DNA of 64,000 bases from assembly GCF_019100565.1 (NCBI RefSeq), contig NZ_JAHRID010000001.1:806001-870000 (forward strand). The letters run 5' to 3'. Source of the stretch: Arsukibacterium indicum (lineage in GTDB: Bacteria > Pseudomonadota > Gammaproteobacteria > Enterobacterales > Alteromonadaceae). Positions within the stretch are counted from its first letter, which is position 1, and the number at the start of each line of letters is the position of its first letter. Of the stretch, positions 28,427 through 38,349 are shown one piece after another. The notes below the pieces were generated by a model. The model was given only the letters and a program-made list of their open reading frames with translations, ran no database searches and was not told the DNA's origin. The translations under genes were made by a program, and so were the position numbers.

Positions 28427-29698
28427 TTAAGTTTTACCCAGTGCTTTGGCTCTGAGTTTTGCTTTAAGTTTACCGTGCGCCTGGCGTTTAGCCGGGCCTT
28501 CATTGCGTCCGGGCCGCTGGCCTGGTGTCCGGGCAACCGCTTCGTTAGGTGGCTGATAGCTGGGATCGTGCTCATAGCCCGGAATCACTTCAGTGCTTAG
28601 CACCTGCTGGGTCAGTTTTTCAATATCCTGTAAGGCGCCCAAATCTTCCGGTGTAACCAGGGTAACCGCAATCCCACTCATACCGGCGCGGCCGGTGCGG
28701 CCTATCCGGTGCACGTAATCCTCCGCTACCTGCGGTAAATCGTAATTAACCACATAAGGTAACTCACTGATATCCAGACCACGGGCGGCAATGTCGGTGG
28801 CAACTAACACTCTGACCATCCCGGCTTTGAAATCTGCTAACGCCTTAGTGCGGGCACCCTGACTTTTATCACCATGAATGGCCGCAGTTTTTAAACCATC
28901 TTTCTGTAATTGTTTGGCTAACCGGTCTGCGCCATGTTTGGTACGAACGAACACCAGCACTTGCGGCCAGTTGCGGGCACCAATTAAATGCGACAGCATT
29001 TCACGCTTACGATGTTTATCAACCAGATACACCTGCTGGCTAACACGGTCTGCCGTGGCGTTGGTGGCCGCCACCTCTACCAGTAGCGGATTATCCAATA
29101 ACTCGTCTGCCAGCTTTTTAATGTCATTAGAATAAGTAGCCGAAAACAGCAAGGTTTGCCGCTTTGCCGGCAATTTTGCCATAATACGTTTAATATCAAC
29201 CACAAAGCCCATATCCAGCATGCGATCGGCTTCATCCAGCACCAGCACTTCAAGCTGGCTTAAATCTACGGTTTGCTGATGTAAGTGGTCGATCAGGCGG
29301 CCCGGCGTGGCAACCAGAATATCGAGTCCCTGTTCAGCATCATCATATTGCGGCCGGATAGACACTCCGCCATAAAACACCGCACTGCGGCAATTAACAT
29401 GGCGGCTGTAAGTCAGCACACTGTCATGCACCTGCTGCGCCAGTTCCCGGGTAGGCGTAAGCACCAGAATCCTTACCTGGCCGGCAGTTAGCTGCTTTGG
29501 CGCATTGAGCAAGTGCTGCAGCAGTGGTAAAGTAAAGGCGGCTGTTTTGCCGGTGCCGGTCTGGGCGCCGGCTAACAGGTCTTTACCGGAACGAATAAGC
29601 GGAATACTACGTTGCTGCACCGGCGTGGCCTCGGTATAACCCTGCTCGGTGAGTGCCTGTAAAATAGGCTCTGCCAGCCCTAATGATTGAAACGACAT
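28427..29698 (-). CDS. rhlE: DEAD-box ATP-dependent RNA helicase, RhlE type
   Basis: A 423-residue helicase. Motifs in order: Q motif (TPVQQRSIP), AQTGTGKT (Walker A), PTRELA, GG, TPGR, DEAD ([12 protein letters not shown]), SAT, and in the second domain ARGLDI and [10 protein letters not shown], then a basic Arg/Lys/Gln tail. The start [13 protein letters not shown] at 29698 is the RhlE N-terminus; the frame has eight extra codons upstream without support. It is likely involved in ribosome assembly or RNA decay in the cold. It stands alone on the minus strand. Confidence 0.93.
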   Translation of the reverse strand: MSFQSLGLAEPILQALTEQGYTEATPVQQRSIPLIRSGKDLLAGAQTGTGKTAAFTLPLLQHLLNAPKQLTAGQVRILVLTPTRELAQQVHDSVLTYSRHVNCRSAVFYGGVSIRPQYDDAEQGLDILVATPGRLIDHLHQQTVDLSQLEVLVLDEADRMLDMGFVVDIKRIMAKLPAKRQTLLFSATYSNDIKKLADELLDNPLLVEVAATNATADRVSQQVYLVDKHRKREMLSHLIGARNWPQVLVFVRTKHGADRLAKQLQKDGLKTAAIHGDKSQGARTKALADFKAGMVRVLVATDIAARGLDISELPYVVNYDLPQVAEDYVHRIGRTGRAGMSGIAVTLVTPEDLGALQDIEKLTQQVLSTEVIPGYEHDPSYQPPNEAVARTPGQRPGRNEGPAKRQAHGKLKAKLRAKALGKT

Positions 29699-29788
29699 TG
29701 ATGATCCTGACTGCGCCAGCACCAGGCCGGTACTGGCTTAATAAAGCGTGATTATAACAGATACGCCCAAAACAAGATATTCAGCAGC

Positions 29789-30049
29789 ATGACAGCAGCA
29801 CCCTGGTTTTTATATATGATTCGCACCGCTGGTGGCCAGCTTTACACCGGTATCAGCACCGATCCGCAGCGCCGGTTGCGCCAGCACAATGGCGAGCTGA
29901 AAGGCGGTGCTAAAGCGCTGCGTGGCAAGGGGCCGCTGCAGCTGGTGTTTGTTCAGGGCATGCCGGACCGGGCCGCAGCCAGTCAAGCTGAGTATCAGCT
30001 AAAACAACTTTCAAAGGCTGCAAAAGAGCAGCGGATAAGCGAGCAGTAA
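29789..30049 (+). CDS. yhbQ: GIY-YIG nuclease-family protein, YhbQ type
   Basis: An 86-residue single-domain protein. The family pattern is present: YMIRTAGGQLYTGIS (GIY/YIG replaced by LYTGIS), DPQRRLRQHN with the catalytic Arg, and AEYQLKQLSKAAK. Some YhbQ/YajD-like proteins have DNA-structure-specific nuclease activity; the role here is unproven. Its stop overlaps the start of the transporter gene by one base (TAATG). Confidence 0.88.
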   Translation: MTAAPWFLYMIRTAGGQLYTGISTDPQRRLRQHNGELKGGAKALRGKGPLQLVFVQGMPDRAAASQAEYQLKQLSKAAKEQRISEQ

Positions 30050-30951
30050 TGGATAATTTCTACCTGGTACTGGCCTATCTGGTTATAGGCTTTGGCTTAC
30101 GTCGGGTGCCAGCGATGCCTGAAAACAGTGGCATCGTGCTAAATATTTATGTGCTGTATGTCGCCTTACCAGCCCTTATCTTAAAAAACGTGCCGTTGCT
30201 GCAATTTTCTGCGGCCTTGCTCATTCCGGCCTTAACACCCTGGATCCTATTACTTGCCGTGGTTGCAGCAGTATTGCTGTTAAGTAAAATTTTCGGCTGG
30301 TCACGGGAGATCACCGGCGCCTTGCTGATAATACTGCCGCTGGGTAACACGTCGTTTTTAGGTTTTCCAATGACCCAGGCATTGTTTGGTAGTGAAGCAA
30401 TGCCCTATGCAGTGGTATATGACCAGGTAGGATCTTTTATTGCACTGGCGACCTATGTCACTATTATTGCTGCAATTTACAGCCCGCAAGTCAGCAAGCC
30501 AACCGCGAAAAGCATCATCATTAAAATTATCAGTTTCCCGTCTTTTATCGCGCTTGTTGCTGGCTTGCTTTTGCGCAATGCTGCTTTCCCGCCGCTGGCT
30601 GATGCATTAATTAATAACCTGGCCGCGACGCTGGTACCGGTTGTGATGATTGCCGTCGGTTTTCAGCTAAGCTTTCGGTTTAGTAAAAATGAAATAACGC
30701 CCCTGATCTGTGCGTTAACACTAAAATTGTTGATGATGCCACTGTTAGCCTGGACTATCTGGCGAAGCCTGGGCCAAAGTGGCCTGGCAGTAGACATCAG
30801 CGTATTTCAGGCGGCAATGCCGCCAATGATTTCGGCCGGAGCCATTGCCATTATGGCTGGTCTGGCACCACGTTTGGTCAGTGGCATCATTGGCTTTGGT
30901 ATTTTAATCGGGTTAATAAGTTTACCCGTGGTTTTTTGGTTACTGCGTTAA
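30049..30951 (+). CDS. AEC family transporter (auxin efflux carrier-like permease)
   Basis: A 300-residue inner-membrane protein with about ten hydrophobic helices and the AEC pattern of two similar halves; the conserved LPLGNTSFLGFPM lies between helices 3 and 4. Bacterial AEC carriers export or import small organic acids or amino acids; the substrate cannot be read from sequence. It is translationally coupled to yhbQ and followed by mscS-type and yeeZ-type genes on the same strand, forming a probable four-gene unit. Confidence 0.85.
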   Translation: MDNFYLVLAYLVIGFGLRRVPAMPENSGIVLNIYVLYVALPALILKNVPLLQFSAALLIPALTPWILLLAVVAAVLLLSKIFGWSREITGALLIILPLGNTSFLGFPMTQALFGSEAMPYAVVYDQVGSFIALATYVTIIAAIYSPQVSKPTAKSIIIKIISFPSFIALVAGLLLRNAAFPPLADALINNLAATLVPVVMIAVGFQLSFRFSKNEITPLICALTLKLLMMPLLAWTIWRSLGQSGLAVDISVFQAAMPPMISAGAIAIMAGLAPRLVSGIIGFGILIGLISLPVVFWLLR

Positions 30952-30960
30952 AGGATAGGT

Positions 30961-32271
30961 ATGGAAAAGCTGAACGAAATAGGAATGTCACTGCTAACGA
31001 GCATACAACAATTTGATTTCTGGTGGCAGCTCTTGGCGTTGGCAGCGGCATTATTGCTAGCCACTCTGGCCAATCAACGTTTACAGACACTGGTAGAAAA
31101 GCAACATACTCTTGATTCCGGCTTGCGCCATGTGGCAGTGCGCAGTATTCAGCGTTTGCTTTGGCCGCTAACCGCACTGGCGGTGTTAGTGCCCGTTAAG
31201 ATCATTTTTGAAATGAACGCATTGCCGGTGCAAATTCTGGAAGTTTCAATACCCGTTTTACTGGCCTTAGCAGTTATCCGTTTAGTTGTGTATATCCTGC
31301 GCAAAGCGTTCAATGTCAGCCCACTGTTAAAATCTTCAGAGAACCTGTTGGCAGGCATTATCTGGTTCGGTGTGTTGCTGCATCTGGCTGGTTGGTTACC
31401 CGGATTACTTGCCGTACTGGAAAGCCTGGCCATGACAGTCGGAGAAACCCGAATTTCAGTACTGGCCGTATTAAAACTGATTTTGATGGTAGCACTGGCA
31501 TTTACCCTGGCTATCTGGCTGGCTGAATTTATCAGCCAGCGGGTGCAACACTCTACCCATATCAGCCCCAGTATGCAGGTCGGTTTTGCCAAGTTCAGTA
31601 AGTTTCTGTTAATTACCGTCGCATTTTTGGTTGCGTTGAATGCCGTTGGCATCAATTTAAGCTCACTGGCGGTATTTGGTGGCGCGCTGGGTGTTGGCCT
31701 GGGATTTGGTTTGCAACGGATTGCTTCAAACTTTATCAGTGGTTTTATTCTGGTATTTGACCGCTCAATTAAGCCAGGTGACATTATTACGGTTGGCGAC
31801 AAGTTCGGCTGGGTAGAACAGCTAAATGCCCGCTATGTGGTGGTACGCAACCGGGAAGGGGTTGATACGTTAATCCCAAACGAGAATCTGATCACTTCTG
31901 AAGTCATCAACTGGAGCTACGCCGATACCAATGTGCGGATGATTATTAAAGTTCAAATCAGTTACGACGATGATCCGGAACAGGCACTAGCCTTAATGCT
32001 TAAATGCGCCCATGTATCTCCCAGGGTGTTGGACGAACCACCACCAACAGTGCGGCTGATGGACTTTGCCGATAGCGGAATTGAACTGCAATTAAGGGTA
32101 TGGATAGCTGATATGGAAAAAGGCACCGGTGAAATTCGTTCAGCCATCAATCTGGCTATCTGGCGAACGTTTAAAGAAAACAACATTACCATTCCCTATC
32201 CGCAGCGCGATTTACATATAAAATCAGGCTGGCCGCCTGCAATGGAACAACCAGCAAAAGATCAGGATTAA
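30961..32271 (+). CDS. Small-conductance mechanosensitive channel family protein (MscS superfamily)
   Basis: A 436-residue membrane protein. Four or five N-terminal helices precede the MscS core: pore helix LAVFGGALGVGLGFGLQRIASNFISG, then the beta domain (SIKPGDIITVGDKFGWV, NREGVDTLIPNENLITSEVINWS) and the cytoplasmic alpha/beta vestibule domain. It has more helices than E. coli MscS (286 aa) and is closer to the mid-size YbdG/YnaI class. It protects against osmotic downshock. AAGGA lies before the ATG, and its stop abuts the next start. Confidence 0.88.
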   Translation: MEKLNEIGMSLLTSIQQFDFWWQLLALAAALLLATLANQRLQTLVEKQHTLDSGLRHVAVRSIQRLLWPLTALAVLVPVKIIFEMNALPVQILEVSIPVLLALAVIRLVVYILRKAFNVSPLLKSSENLLAGIIWFGVLLHLAGWLPGLLAVLESLAMTVGETRISVLAVLKLILMVALAFTLAIWLAEFISQRVQHSTHISPSMQVGFAKFSKFLLITVAFLVALNAVGINLSSLAVFGGALGVGLGFGLQRIASNFISGFILVFDRSIKPGDIITVGDKFGWVEQLNARYVVVRNREGVDTLIPNENLITSEVINWSYADTNVRMIIKVQISYDDDPEQALALMLKCAHVSPRVLDEPPPTVRLMDFADSGIELQLRVWIADMEKGTGEIRSAINLAIWRTFKENNITIPYPQRDLHIKSGWPPAMEQPAKDQD

Positions 32272-33090
32272 ATGACAACAATCTTAATAATAGGTCTTGG
32301 CGAACTGGGTTCACTGGTTGCAACTGAAGCGCTGCAACATGATATGACGGTTTTCGCTATGCGCCGGCAGGCTAAATGCCCGGCTGGCGTTACCCTGGTC
32401 CAGCACGATGCGGCTACGCCCTGGCCAGTGCTAACTAACGGCATAACTGATTTGGTACTTTGTGTTTCGCCTGATAACAGCAGCGATGAGGCCTACCGTC
32501 AGGCCTATCTGCAAGTGGCTGAGCGCGCAATATGCTGGCTCAGGCAACAGCCTGCGCCACCGCATGTCTGGCTGGTATCATCAACCGGGGTTTATGGTCA
32601 GCAGGAGGGTGAATGGGTCAATGAAAATAGTCCCCGTTTACCAGAGCGCAGCTCAGCAAAAATTCTGGTTGCCGCTGAAGAACTCTGGCTGCAAAGCGGC
32701 CAAGCCTGCACCATGTTGCGACCATCCGGGTTGTACGGCCCCGGCCGGGAAATGATGTTACGGGTTGCCCGCAACGGCCGGCAAATTATCGAAACTAAGC
32801 CAGTTTACACCAACCGGATCCACATATCAGATTGTGCCCGGGCTGTTGTTCATTTAATCCAACGCCGCCAGCAGGGGTATACGATTGAAACTGCCTACAA
32901 TCTGACCGACCTGACTCCTGCACGTTACTGCGAAGTGATCCAGTTTCTGCAACAAAAAATGAATATAACGACTAATGATCAGCAAGTTATAGAACGCGCC
33001 AGTAAACGAGTCAGTGCCAGGCGTTTACAGCAAACAGGTTTCCGCTGGCAATACCCAGATTACACCACTGGTTATCTGGCCATGTTGTAA
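32272..33090 (+). CDS. NAD(P)-binding epimerase/reductase-like protein, YeeZ type
   Basis: A 272-residue Rossmann-fold protein of the extended short-chain dehydrogenase superfamily. The nucleotide-binding GLGELGSLVA is at the N-terminus, LVSSTGVYG with the Ser-Thr/Tyr region lies about residue 105, and LRPSGLYGPGR follows. The usual YxxxK is not clear, as in the YeeZ branch, so catalysis is uncertain. The ATG directly follows the channel stop codon. Confidence 0.8.
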   Translation: MTTILIIGLGELGSLVATEALQHDMTVFAMRRQAKCPAGVTLVQHDAATPWPVLTNGITDLVLCVSPDNSSDEAYRQAYLQVAERAICWLRQQPAPPHVWLVSSTGVYGQQEGEWVNENSPRLPERSSAKILVAAEELWLQSGQACTMLRPSGLYGPGREMMLRVARNGRQIIETKPVYTNRIHISDCARAVVHLIQRRQQGYTIETAYNLTDLTPARYCEVIQFLQQKMNITTNDQQVIERASKRVSARRLQQTGFRWQYPDYTTGYLAML

Positions 33091-33209
33091 TAGCTTACTG
33101 AATTATGTAATTAAGCGTAACCAACTGTTTGCATTAGTAAAACACCATGGCTATCCCACCAGTTATTCCTTAGGCTGTGCCGGTTTAAATCACCAGCATG
33201 GAACCTGAA

Positions 33210-34550
33210 ATGAAAACATCTCTATCAAAATGGTTAGCATCAAATACGGCGGTTATTAGCCGCAGCCTGCTACTTGGCGCAGCACTTTGCCTCAGCGCTT
33301 GTGGCAGCAGCAGTGACGAGCCACAGGAAAATAACAGCTATGTTCAGTTTTACAACGGTGCGCCGGCAACAGCCAATCCGACTTTCAGTTTAGATGATAC
33401 AAGCCTTTTCAGTGCCCGCTTCGCCGATGCCACTAATGTCACCAGTGTAGAAACTGCCAGCTACAGCCTGCAGATTAAAGAAACCGGCAGCAGCCCGCTG
33501 GTCACAGACGATATAACGCTTAATCAGGATCAGAAACACCTGTTTATTATCACCAGCGCTGACGAACAGTTTGAATATCTGAGCCTGAGCTTTGCACGCG
33601 AAAAAGAGCTGGACGATGAGTTTGATTTGCATCTGACTAATCTGGCGGCTAGCCAGCCATTACTGGATATTTATCTTAGCGACGCTACTGAAACCTTTGC
33701 CGATGCCACCCTGCTCGACAGCTTAGCCTTGCATGAAATCACCAGCGATGCTGTCCGCCGTGCCACAGGCAAGTACAACCTGTATCTGGCTGAAGCCGGT
33801 GCAGATGCCCCGCTGTTTACCGGCAAAAACCTCGACTTTGCTTTCGAAAACACCTATGTGTTGGTGGTGCGTGACCAGTATGGCCCGATTGCCGACCAGT
33901 TGGCTGTTGATGTTATTTTAAATTCCAGCAGTGTTGCCCGCTACACGCATCAGGATGCACAAGCTCAATTTCGTTTGTATAACAGCCTGGCACAACCGGT
34001 TAAGGTGGCACTGGATAACAGCCATATTGCCAACCTGACGGCCGGTAGTATGGGCAATTACACTATGCTAAATAACGGTGATTATAGTTTGTCGGTGCGC
34101 GATGCCGCTGACCAGCTGTTGCTTAACAGCGCCCTGCTGACCGCCACAGCCGGAGAGAGCCAGCTGGTGTTGCTTTACCAGAATGAGCATAATCTGCTGG
34201 AAGCATTAGCCATTAAAGAAAGTGACAAACCACAACTTCAGACCAACGATGTGATTGTCAGTAATCTGGTGGCTGATTTTTCCCGCTTGAGTATTTATTT
34301 TGTCCGTCAGGATGAGACTATTGCTACTGCCAGACACCATATTAAAAACCTGGAGTTTAAGAAGCAGCAAAGCCTGAACTTACCAAAAGGGTACTATGCT
34401 ATTACCCTGGTACATACCGCTGAAAACGGCAGTGCAACGTTACTTGATAAAACCGACAGTCTGATGCTGCAACCCGGAGAGCGCTACCTGCTAACCGCCG
34501 AAAAAGATGACGCAGCGCCTTCTGGCTACCACCTGAACCTGACATTTTGA
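33210..34550 (+). CDS. DUF4397-domain lipoprotein
   Basis: A 446-residue exported protein. The ATG at 33210 begins a lipoprotein signal with lipobox LSAC, and GGA lies just upstream; four more in-frame codons precede it. The mature part contains repeated immunoglobulin-like segments of the DUF4397 type (SYVQFYNGAP, LHLTNLAASQPLLDIYLSDA, AQFRLYNSLAQPVKVALDN and VIVSNLVADFSRLSIYFV), each about 100 residues. Its function is unknown; such proteins are envelope lipoproteins. It has its own hairpin terminator. Confidence 0.8.
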   Translation: MKTSLSKWLASNTAVISRSLLLGAALCLSACGSSSDEPQENNSYVQFYNGAPATANPTFSLDDTSLFSARFADATNVTSVETASYSLQIKETGSSPLVTDDITLNQDQKHLFIITSADEQFEYLSLSFAREKELDDEFDLHLTNLAASQPLLDIYLSDATETFADATLLDSLALHEITSDAVRRATGKYNLYLAEAGADAPLFTGKNLDFAFENTYVLVVRDQYGPIADQLAVDVILNSSSVARYTHQDAQAQFRLYNSLAQPVKVALDNSHIANLTAGSMGNYTMLNNGDYSLSVRDAADQLLLNSALLTATAGESQLVLLYQNEHNLLEALAIKESDKPQLQTNDVIVSNLVADFSRLSIYFVRQDETIATARHHIKNLEFKKQQSLNLPKGYYAITLVHTAENGSATLLDKTDSLMLQPGERYLLTAEKDDAAPSGYHLNLTF

Positions 34551-34557
34551 TCCGGTT

Positions 34558-34580
34558 GCCCCCGGCCGTATACCGGGGGC
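34558..34580 (+). terminator. GC-rich hairpin after the DUF4397 gene
   Basis: GCCCCCGG and CCGGGGGC arms around a short loop, eight bases past the stop. The following T run is weak (GTCTCT), so termination may be only partial. Confidence 0.5.
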
Positions 34581-34667
34581 GTCTCTAAAAAGCTGACAAA
34601 TGCTCTTTTTTAGTAAATACTGGGGGTCTTACCGTGCTTTGCGATGTTGAAGGTATACTCAGGACAT

Positions 34668-35426
34668 ATGCTGTTATTTCGTTCACTTACTTGCTTTGCC
34701 ATTGCAAGCAGTCTTGGCTTTTCTGCTCTGCTTATGGCGGACACACCTTTGCAATTGCAAGGTGGTGTTGTTCAGTCCTTCCCCGGGATCAGTGTTGTTA
34801 ATGGCAAAATACAACCAGAACCGTTATATGGCCATGCCGAAGTAATCAGCTGTATTGAATCTGCATTGGATGCCAGCATAGTATGGCAAAGTTTGCCAAC
34901 CGATCGACTACTTAAATTAACCCGCGAGAATCAGTTAGATTTAATCTACCCCATGGGTTACACCGAAGAACGAAATCGCTCTCTGCAAGCCAGCGTCTGG
35001 TTAACCAAAGACGATGACTATTTTGTGTTTAAAACCACAACTGAGCCCGCAGCAATGCCTGAGCACGAACACCTTAAAAGCAAGCTGGTAGGGGTAAAAC
35101 GGGGCTCGCCGCAACTTGATTACCTGCAAAACAATGGCTATCAGCATGTTCATCAGGTATATGACTATCAACAGTTATTGCCATTACTTAATATGGACAG
35201 GGTTGAGATGCTGGCCGTGCCGCAGCCATTGGCAGAACAGTTGCAATTAGAAATGCAAGCAGATCCGATGTCAGGCAGTTTGCAGCTCTATAATTACTTT
35301 ACCCGCGATGCCGGTTTTTACCTGTCGCCAGTCTTCGCCAGCACCAGGCTGGAGCAGATGAATCAAGCCGTCATAGCCTGTCGCCAGCATACTAAATCTG
35401 CAACCGGCATTAAGCAAAAAAGCTGA
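34668..35426 (+). CDS. Periplasmic solute-binding protein-like, SBP_bac_3 (PBP2) family
   Basis: A 252-residue exported protein. A signal peptide (LLFRSLTCFAIASSLGFSALLMA) is followed by a two-lobe binding fold resembling amino-acid receptor proteins: Gly-rich segment, LPTDRLLKLTRENQLDLIYPMGYTEER and a second-lobe KLVGVKRGSPQLDYL. No transporter genes adjoin it, so it may act as a stand-alone sensor or scavenging protein. The ATG at 34668 has AGGA very close; the ATG at 34644 is the alternative. The stop lies in the ascending arm of its terminator. Confidence 0.72.
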   Translation: MLLFRSLTCFAIASSLGFSALLMADTPLQLQGGVVQSFPGISVVNGKIQPEPLYGHAEVISCIESALDASIVWQSLPTDRLLKLTRENQLDLIYPMGYTEERNRSLQASVWLTKDDDYFVFKTTTEPAAMPEHEHLKSKLVGVKRGSPQLDYLQNNGYQHVHQVYDYQQLLPLLNMDRVEMLAVPQPLAEQLQLEMQADPMSGSLQLYNYFTRDAGFYLSPVFASTRLEQMNQAVIACRQHTKSATGIKQKS

Positions 35427-35442
35427 CAAAATGTCAGCTTTT
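35417..35442. terminator. Terminator between the solute-binding protein gene and acnA
   Basis: AAAAGCTGACA and TGTCAGCTTTT around AAA. It overlaps the stop codon of the plus-strand gene and lies 28 bases past the acnA stop on the other strand, so it may serve both. Confidence 0.8.
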
Positions 35443-35470
35443 CTGGTCACACAACGTTAAGCACCCGGGC

Positions 35471-38185
35471 TCAGGCACTACCAATCATTCTTCTTAACAC
35501 ATAATGCAGAATACCACCGTGCTGGTAGTACGCCAGCTCGTTGCCGGTGTCTATCCGGCACAGCATCTCTATTTTCTGCTGGTCACCATCGGCATAGGTA
35601 ATCATCACCGACACCTTTTGCTTCGGTTTCAAATTGTTCAGGCCGCTTATTGTAAATGTCTCGGCACCTGTCAGTTGCAAATGCTTACGATCAACCCCGG
35701 CCAGAAATTGCAGCGGCAGTACGCCCATACCAATCAGATTCGAGCGGTGGATCCGCTCATACGATTCAGCCAGTACTGCCCGCACCCCAAGCAACAATGT
35801 GCCCTTGGCTGCCCAGTCCCGCGATGACCCGGTGCCATACTCCTTACCGGCAACGACCACCAGCGGCGTTTTTTGCTGGCGATAACGCTCAGCTGCATCA
35901 TAAATATCCATTTGCTCTGCAGAAGGTTGATGCAAAGTCACCCCACCTTCGGTACCCGGCACCATTTCGTTCCGAATTCGAACATTGGCAAAAGTGCCGC
36001 GCACCATCACCTCATGGTTACCACGACGAGAACCATAGGAATTAAAATCAGCCTGACTTACCCCCAGCTCCTTTAAATAACGTCCTGCCGGGCTGCTGGC
36101 TTTAATACTGCCGGCTGGCGAAATATGGTCAGTGGTTACTGAATCGCCCAATAACGCCAGCACTCTGGCCTCTTTAATATCCTGTACCGGCTCTGGCTCC
36201 CTTCCCATGCCCTGGAAAAAACTGGGCTGGCGGATATAGCTCGACTCCGGCCAGGTATAGGTTTTGTCTTTTGGTACCTCAATGTTCTGCCATGTCTTAT
36301 CACCACTGAAGACATCAGCATATTCACTTTTAAACATATCGCTCTGAACCTTGGCAACTTCATCGGCTATATCCTGGTTGCTGGGCCAGATATCATGCAG
36401 ATAAACCGGATTGCCGTCTTTATCATCACCTATAGGCTCTTTACTCAAATCAATATTTACCGTACCGGCCAGGGCAAAAGCCACCACCAGTGGCGGTGAC
36501 GCCAGCCAGTTCGATTGAACAAACGGGTGGATCCGGCCTTCAAAATTACGGTTGCCCGACAGTACTGCTGATACATTCAGATTATTGTCGGTGATGGCCT
36601 GCTCCAGCTCCTTGGCCAGCGGCCCGGAATTACCAATACAGGTAGTGCAACCGTAGCCCACCAAATGAAAACCCAGTTTTTCCAGCGGGTCCATCAGCCC
36701 GGCTTTTTCCAGATAACGGGTCACTACCTTGGACCCCGGCGCTAATGAGCTTTTCACCCAGGGCTTGCGGGCCAGGCCTTTTTGCAGTGCGTTTTTGGCC
36801 AGTAAGCCGGCGGCCATCAGCACACTGGGGTTAGAGGTATTAGTGCAGGAGGTAATAGCAGCAATCACCACGGCGTGATGATCAAGTTTAATTTTCTGGC
36901 CATTCAGCTCTAAATGCCCTTCATCTTCCGGCTGCGGCTGGGCCCCCCCCTCATCATCCATCACGGCTTTGCGCTCTTCAGCAGCTTTAAGCTGTAACGC
37001 CAGAATATCATCACAATGTTGTTTCAGGGCAGGTAAGCTGACTTTGTCCTGAGGTCTTTTCGGGCCCGCCAGTGATGGCACCACTTTACTTAAATCCAGA
37101 TGCAACACATCGGTGTAGGTCGCCTTATGGCCGGGTTTGCGCCACAGCCCCTGCGCCTGGCAATACGCTTTTACTCTGGCAATAATACTGTCATCCCGAC
37201 CGGTTAACGCCATATAATCCAGGGTAACCTGATCGACCGGGAAAAACCCACAGGTGGCACCATATTCGGGCGCCATATTGGCGATAGTTGCCCGATCAGC
37301 CAGGCTAAGATAATCGAGGCCGTCACCAAAGAACTCGACAAACTTACCTACCACCCCATGCTTACGCAATAATTCGGTAACAGTTAACACTAAATCAGTT
37401 GCGGTAATGCCGGCAGCCATCTTACCGGTAAATTCCAGCCCAACCACTTCCGGGATCAGCATGGACACCGGTTGCCCTAACATTGCGGCTTCAGCTTCAA
37501 TGCCGCCAACCCCCCAGCCCAACACACCCAGGGCATTGATCATGGTGGTATGAGAGTCGGTGCCAACCAGCGTATCAGGGTAAGCCTGGGTGCCAGTATT
37601 GGTCTCTCTGGCCCAGACACTTTGCCCCAGATATTCAAGATTTACCTGATGGCAGATCCCGGTTCCCGGTGGCACCACTTTAAAATTGGCAAACGCCTGC
37701 TGGCCCCAACGTAAAAAGGTGTAACGTTCAAAATTACGTTCCATTTCTATTGCGACGTTCTGCTCAAAAGCGTCGTCAGTGGCAAAATGGTCAACCATTA
37801 CTGAATGGTCAATCACCAGGTCGACCGGTGATAATGGATTGATTTTTTGCGGATCTTCACCCAACTCAGCAACCGCTGCCCGCATGGCAGCAAGATCAAC
37901 CACTGCCGGTACGCCGGTAAAGTCCTGCATCAGCACCCGCGCCGGTCGAAAAGCAATTTCGCGGTCAGCGTGGCCATGTTTCTGCCAGTCGACCAATGCC
38001 TGAATGTCTTGTTCGGTTACCGTGTCGCCATCAAGATTGCGCAGCAGATTTTCCAGTAGCACTTTTAAACAGAATGGAAGGCGGTCAACGGTGCCATGCC
38101 GGGTTGCAGCTTTCGTTAAACTAAAGATTTGATAATCCTTATCTGCAACATTCAGTTTATCTGCGTAGGGGTTGTTCTGGCTCAT
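35471..38185 (-). CDS. acnA: Aconitate hydratase A
   Basis: A 904-residue [4Fe-4S] TCA-cycle enzyme isomerising citrate and isocitrate, of the AcnA/IRP1 branch (E. coli 891 aa). Cluster ligands are in the SCTNTSNPS and GCTTCIGNSG segments, and the swivel domain has GSSRDWAAKG. The N-terminus resembles AcnA (RLPFCLKVLLENLLRN). The ATG at 38185 has GAGGA upstream; the extra ten codons before it are not needed. Enzymes of this branch can also bind mRNA when the cluster is lost. It is a monocistronic gene. Confidence 0.95.
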   Translation of the reverse strand: MSQNNPYADKLNVADKDYQIFSLTKAATRHGTVDRLPFCLKVLLENLLRNLDGDTVTEQDIQALVDWQKHGHADREIAFRPARVLMQDFTGVPAVVDLAAMRAAVAELGEDPQKINPLSPVDLVIDHSVMVDHFATDDAFEQNVAIEMERNFERYTFLRWGQQAFANFKVVPPGTGICHQVNLEYLGQSVWARETNTGTQAYPDTLVGTDSHTTMINALGVLGWGVGGIEAEAAMLGQPVSMLIPEVVGLEFTGKMAAGITATDLVLTVTELLRKHGVVGKFVEFFGDGLDYLSLADRATIANMAPEYGATCGFFPVDQVTLDYMALTGRDDSIIARVKAYCQAQGLWRKPGHKATYTDVLHLDLSKVVPSLAGPKRPQDKVSLPALKQHCDDILALQLKAAEERKAVMDDEGGAQPQPEDEGHLELNGQKIKLDHHAVVIAAITSCTNTSNPSVLMAAGLLAKNALQKGLARKPWVKSSLAPGSKVVTRYLEKAGLMDPLEKLGFHLVGYGCTTCIGNSGPLAKELEQAITDNNLNVSAVLSGNRNFEGRIHPFVQSNWLASPPLVVAFALAGTVNIDLSKEPIGDDKDGNPVYLHDIWPSNQDIADEVAKVQSDMFKSEYADVFSGDKTWQNIEVPKDKTYTWPESSYIRQPSFFQGMGREPEPVQDIKEARVLALLGDSVTTDHISPAGSIKASSPAGRYLKELGVSQADFNSYGSRRGNHEVMVRGTFANVRIRNEMVPGTEGGVTLHQPSAEQMDIYDAAERYRQQKTPLVVVAGKEYGTGSSRDWAAKGTLLLGVRAVLAESYERIHRSNLIGMGVLPLQFLAGVDRKHLQLTGAETFTISGLNNLKPKQKVSVMITYADGDQQKIEMLCRIDTGNELAYYQHGGILHYVLRRMIGSA

Positions 38186-38295
38186 AACATTCCTCGTTGA
38201 ATACGTATTCTCCAAGTGTAGTGCATCGGGGCGCAGATGCGAAAATGCAAGGCAGGACTTTCAGCAAAATCATCGTTATTACATGTTAAAACAAG

Positions 38296-38320
38296 AAAGG
38301 CCGCTTAATGGCGGCCTTCC
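38296..38320 (-). terminator. Terminator of tyrS
   Basis: An AAAGGCCGC / GCGGCCTT inverted repeat around TTAATG lies 30 bases past the tyrS stop; on the minus strand it is followed by TTTCTTGTTTT. Confidence 0.75.
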
Positions 38321-38349
38321 TGTTGATTTTAATCAGCGTGCAAAAATAA

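Noticed and set aside
35504-36045. Overlapping open frames on the plus strand
   Set aside because: Antisense shadows of acnA without family features or ribosome-binding sites.
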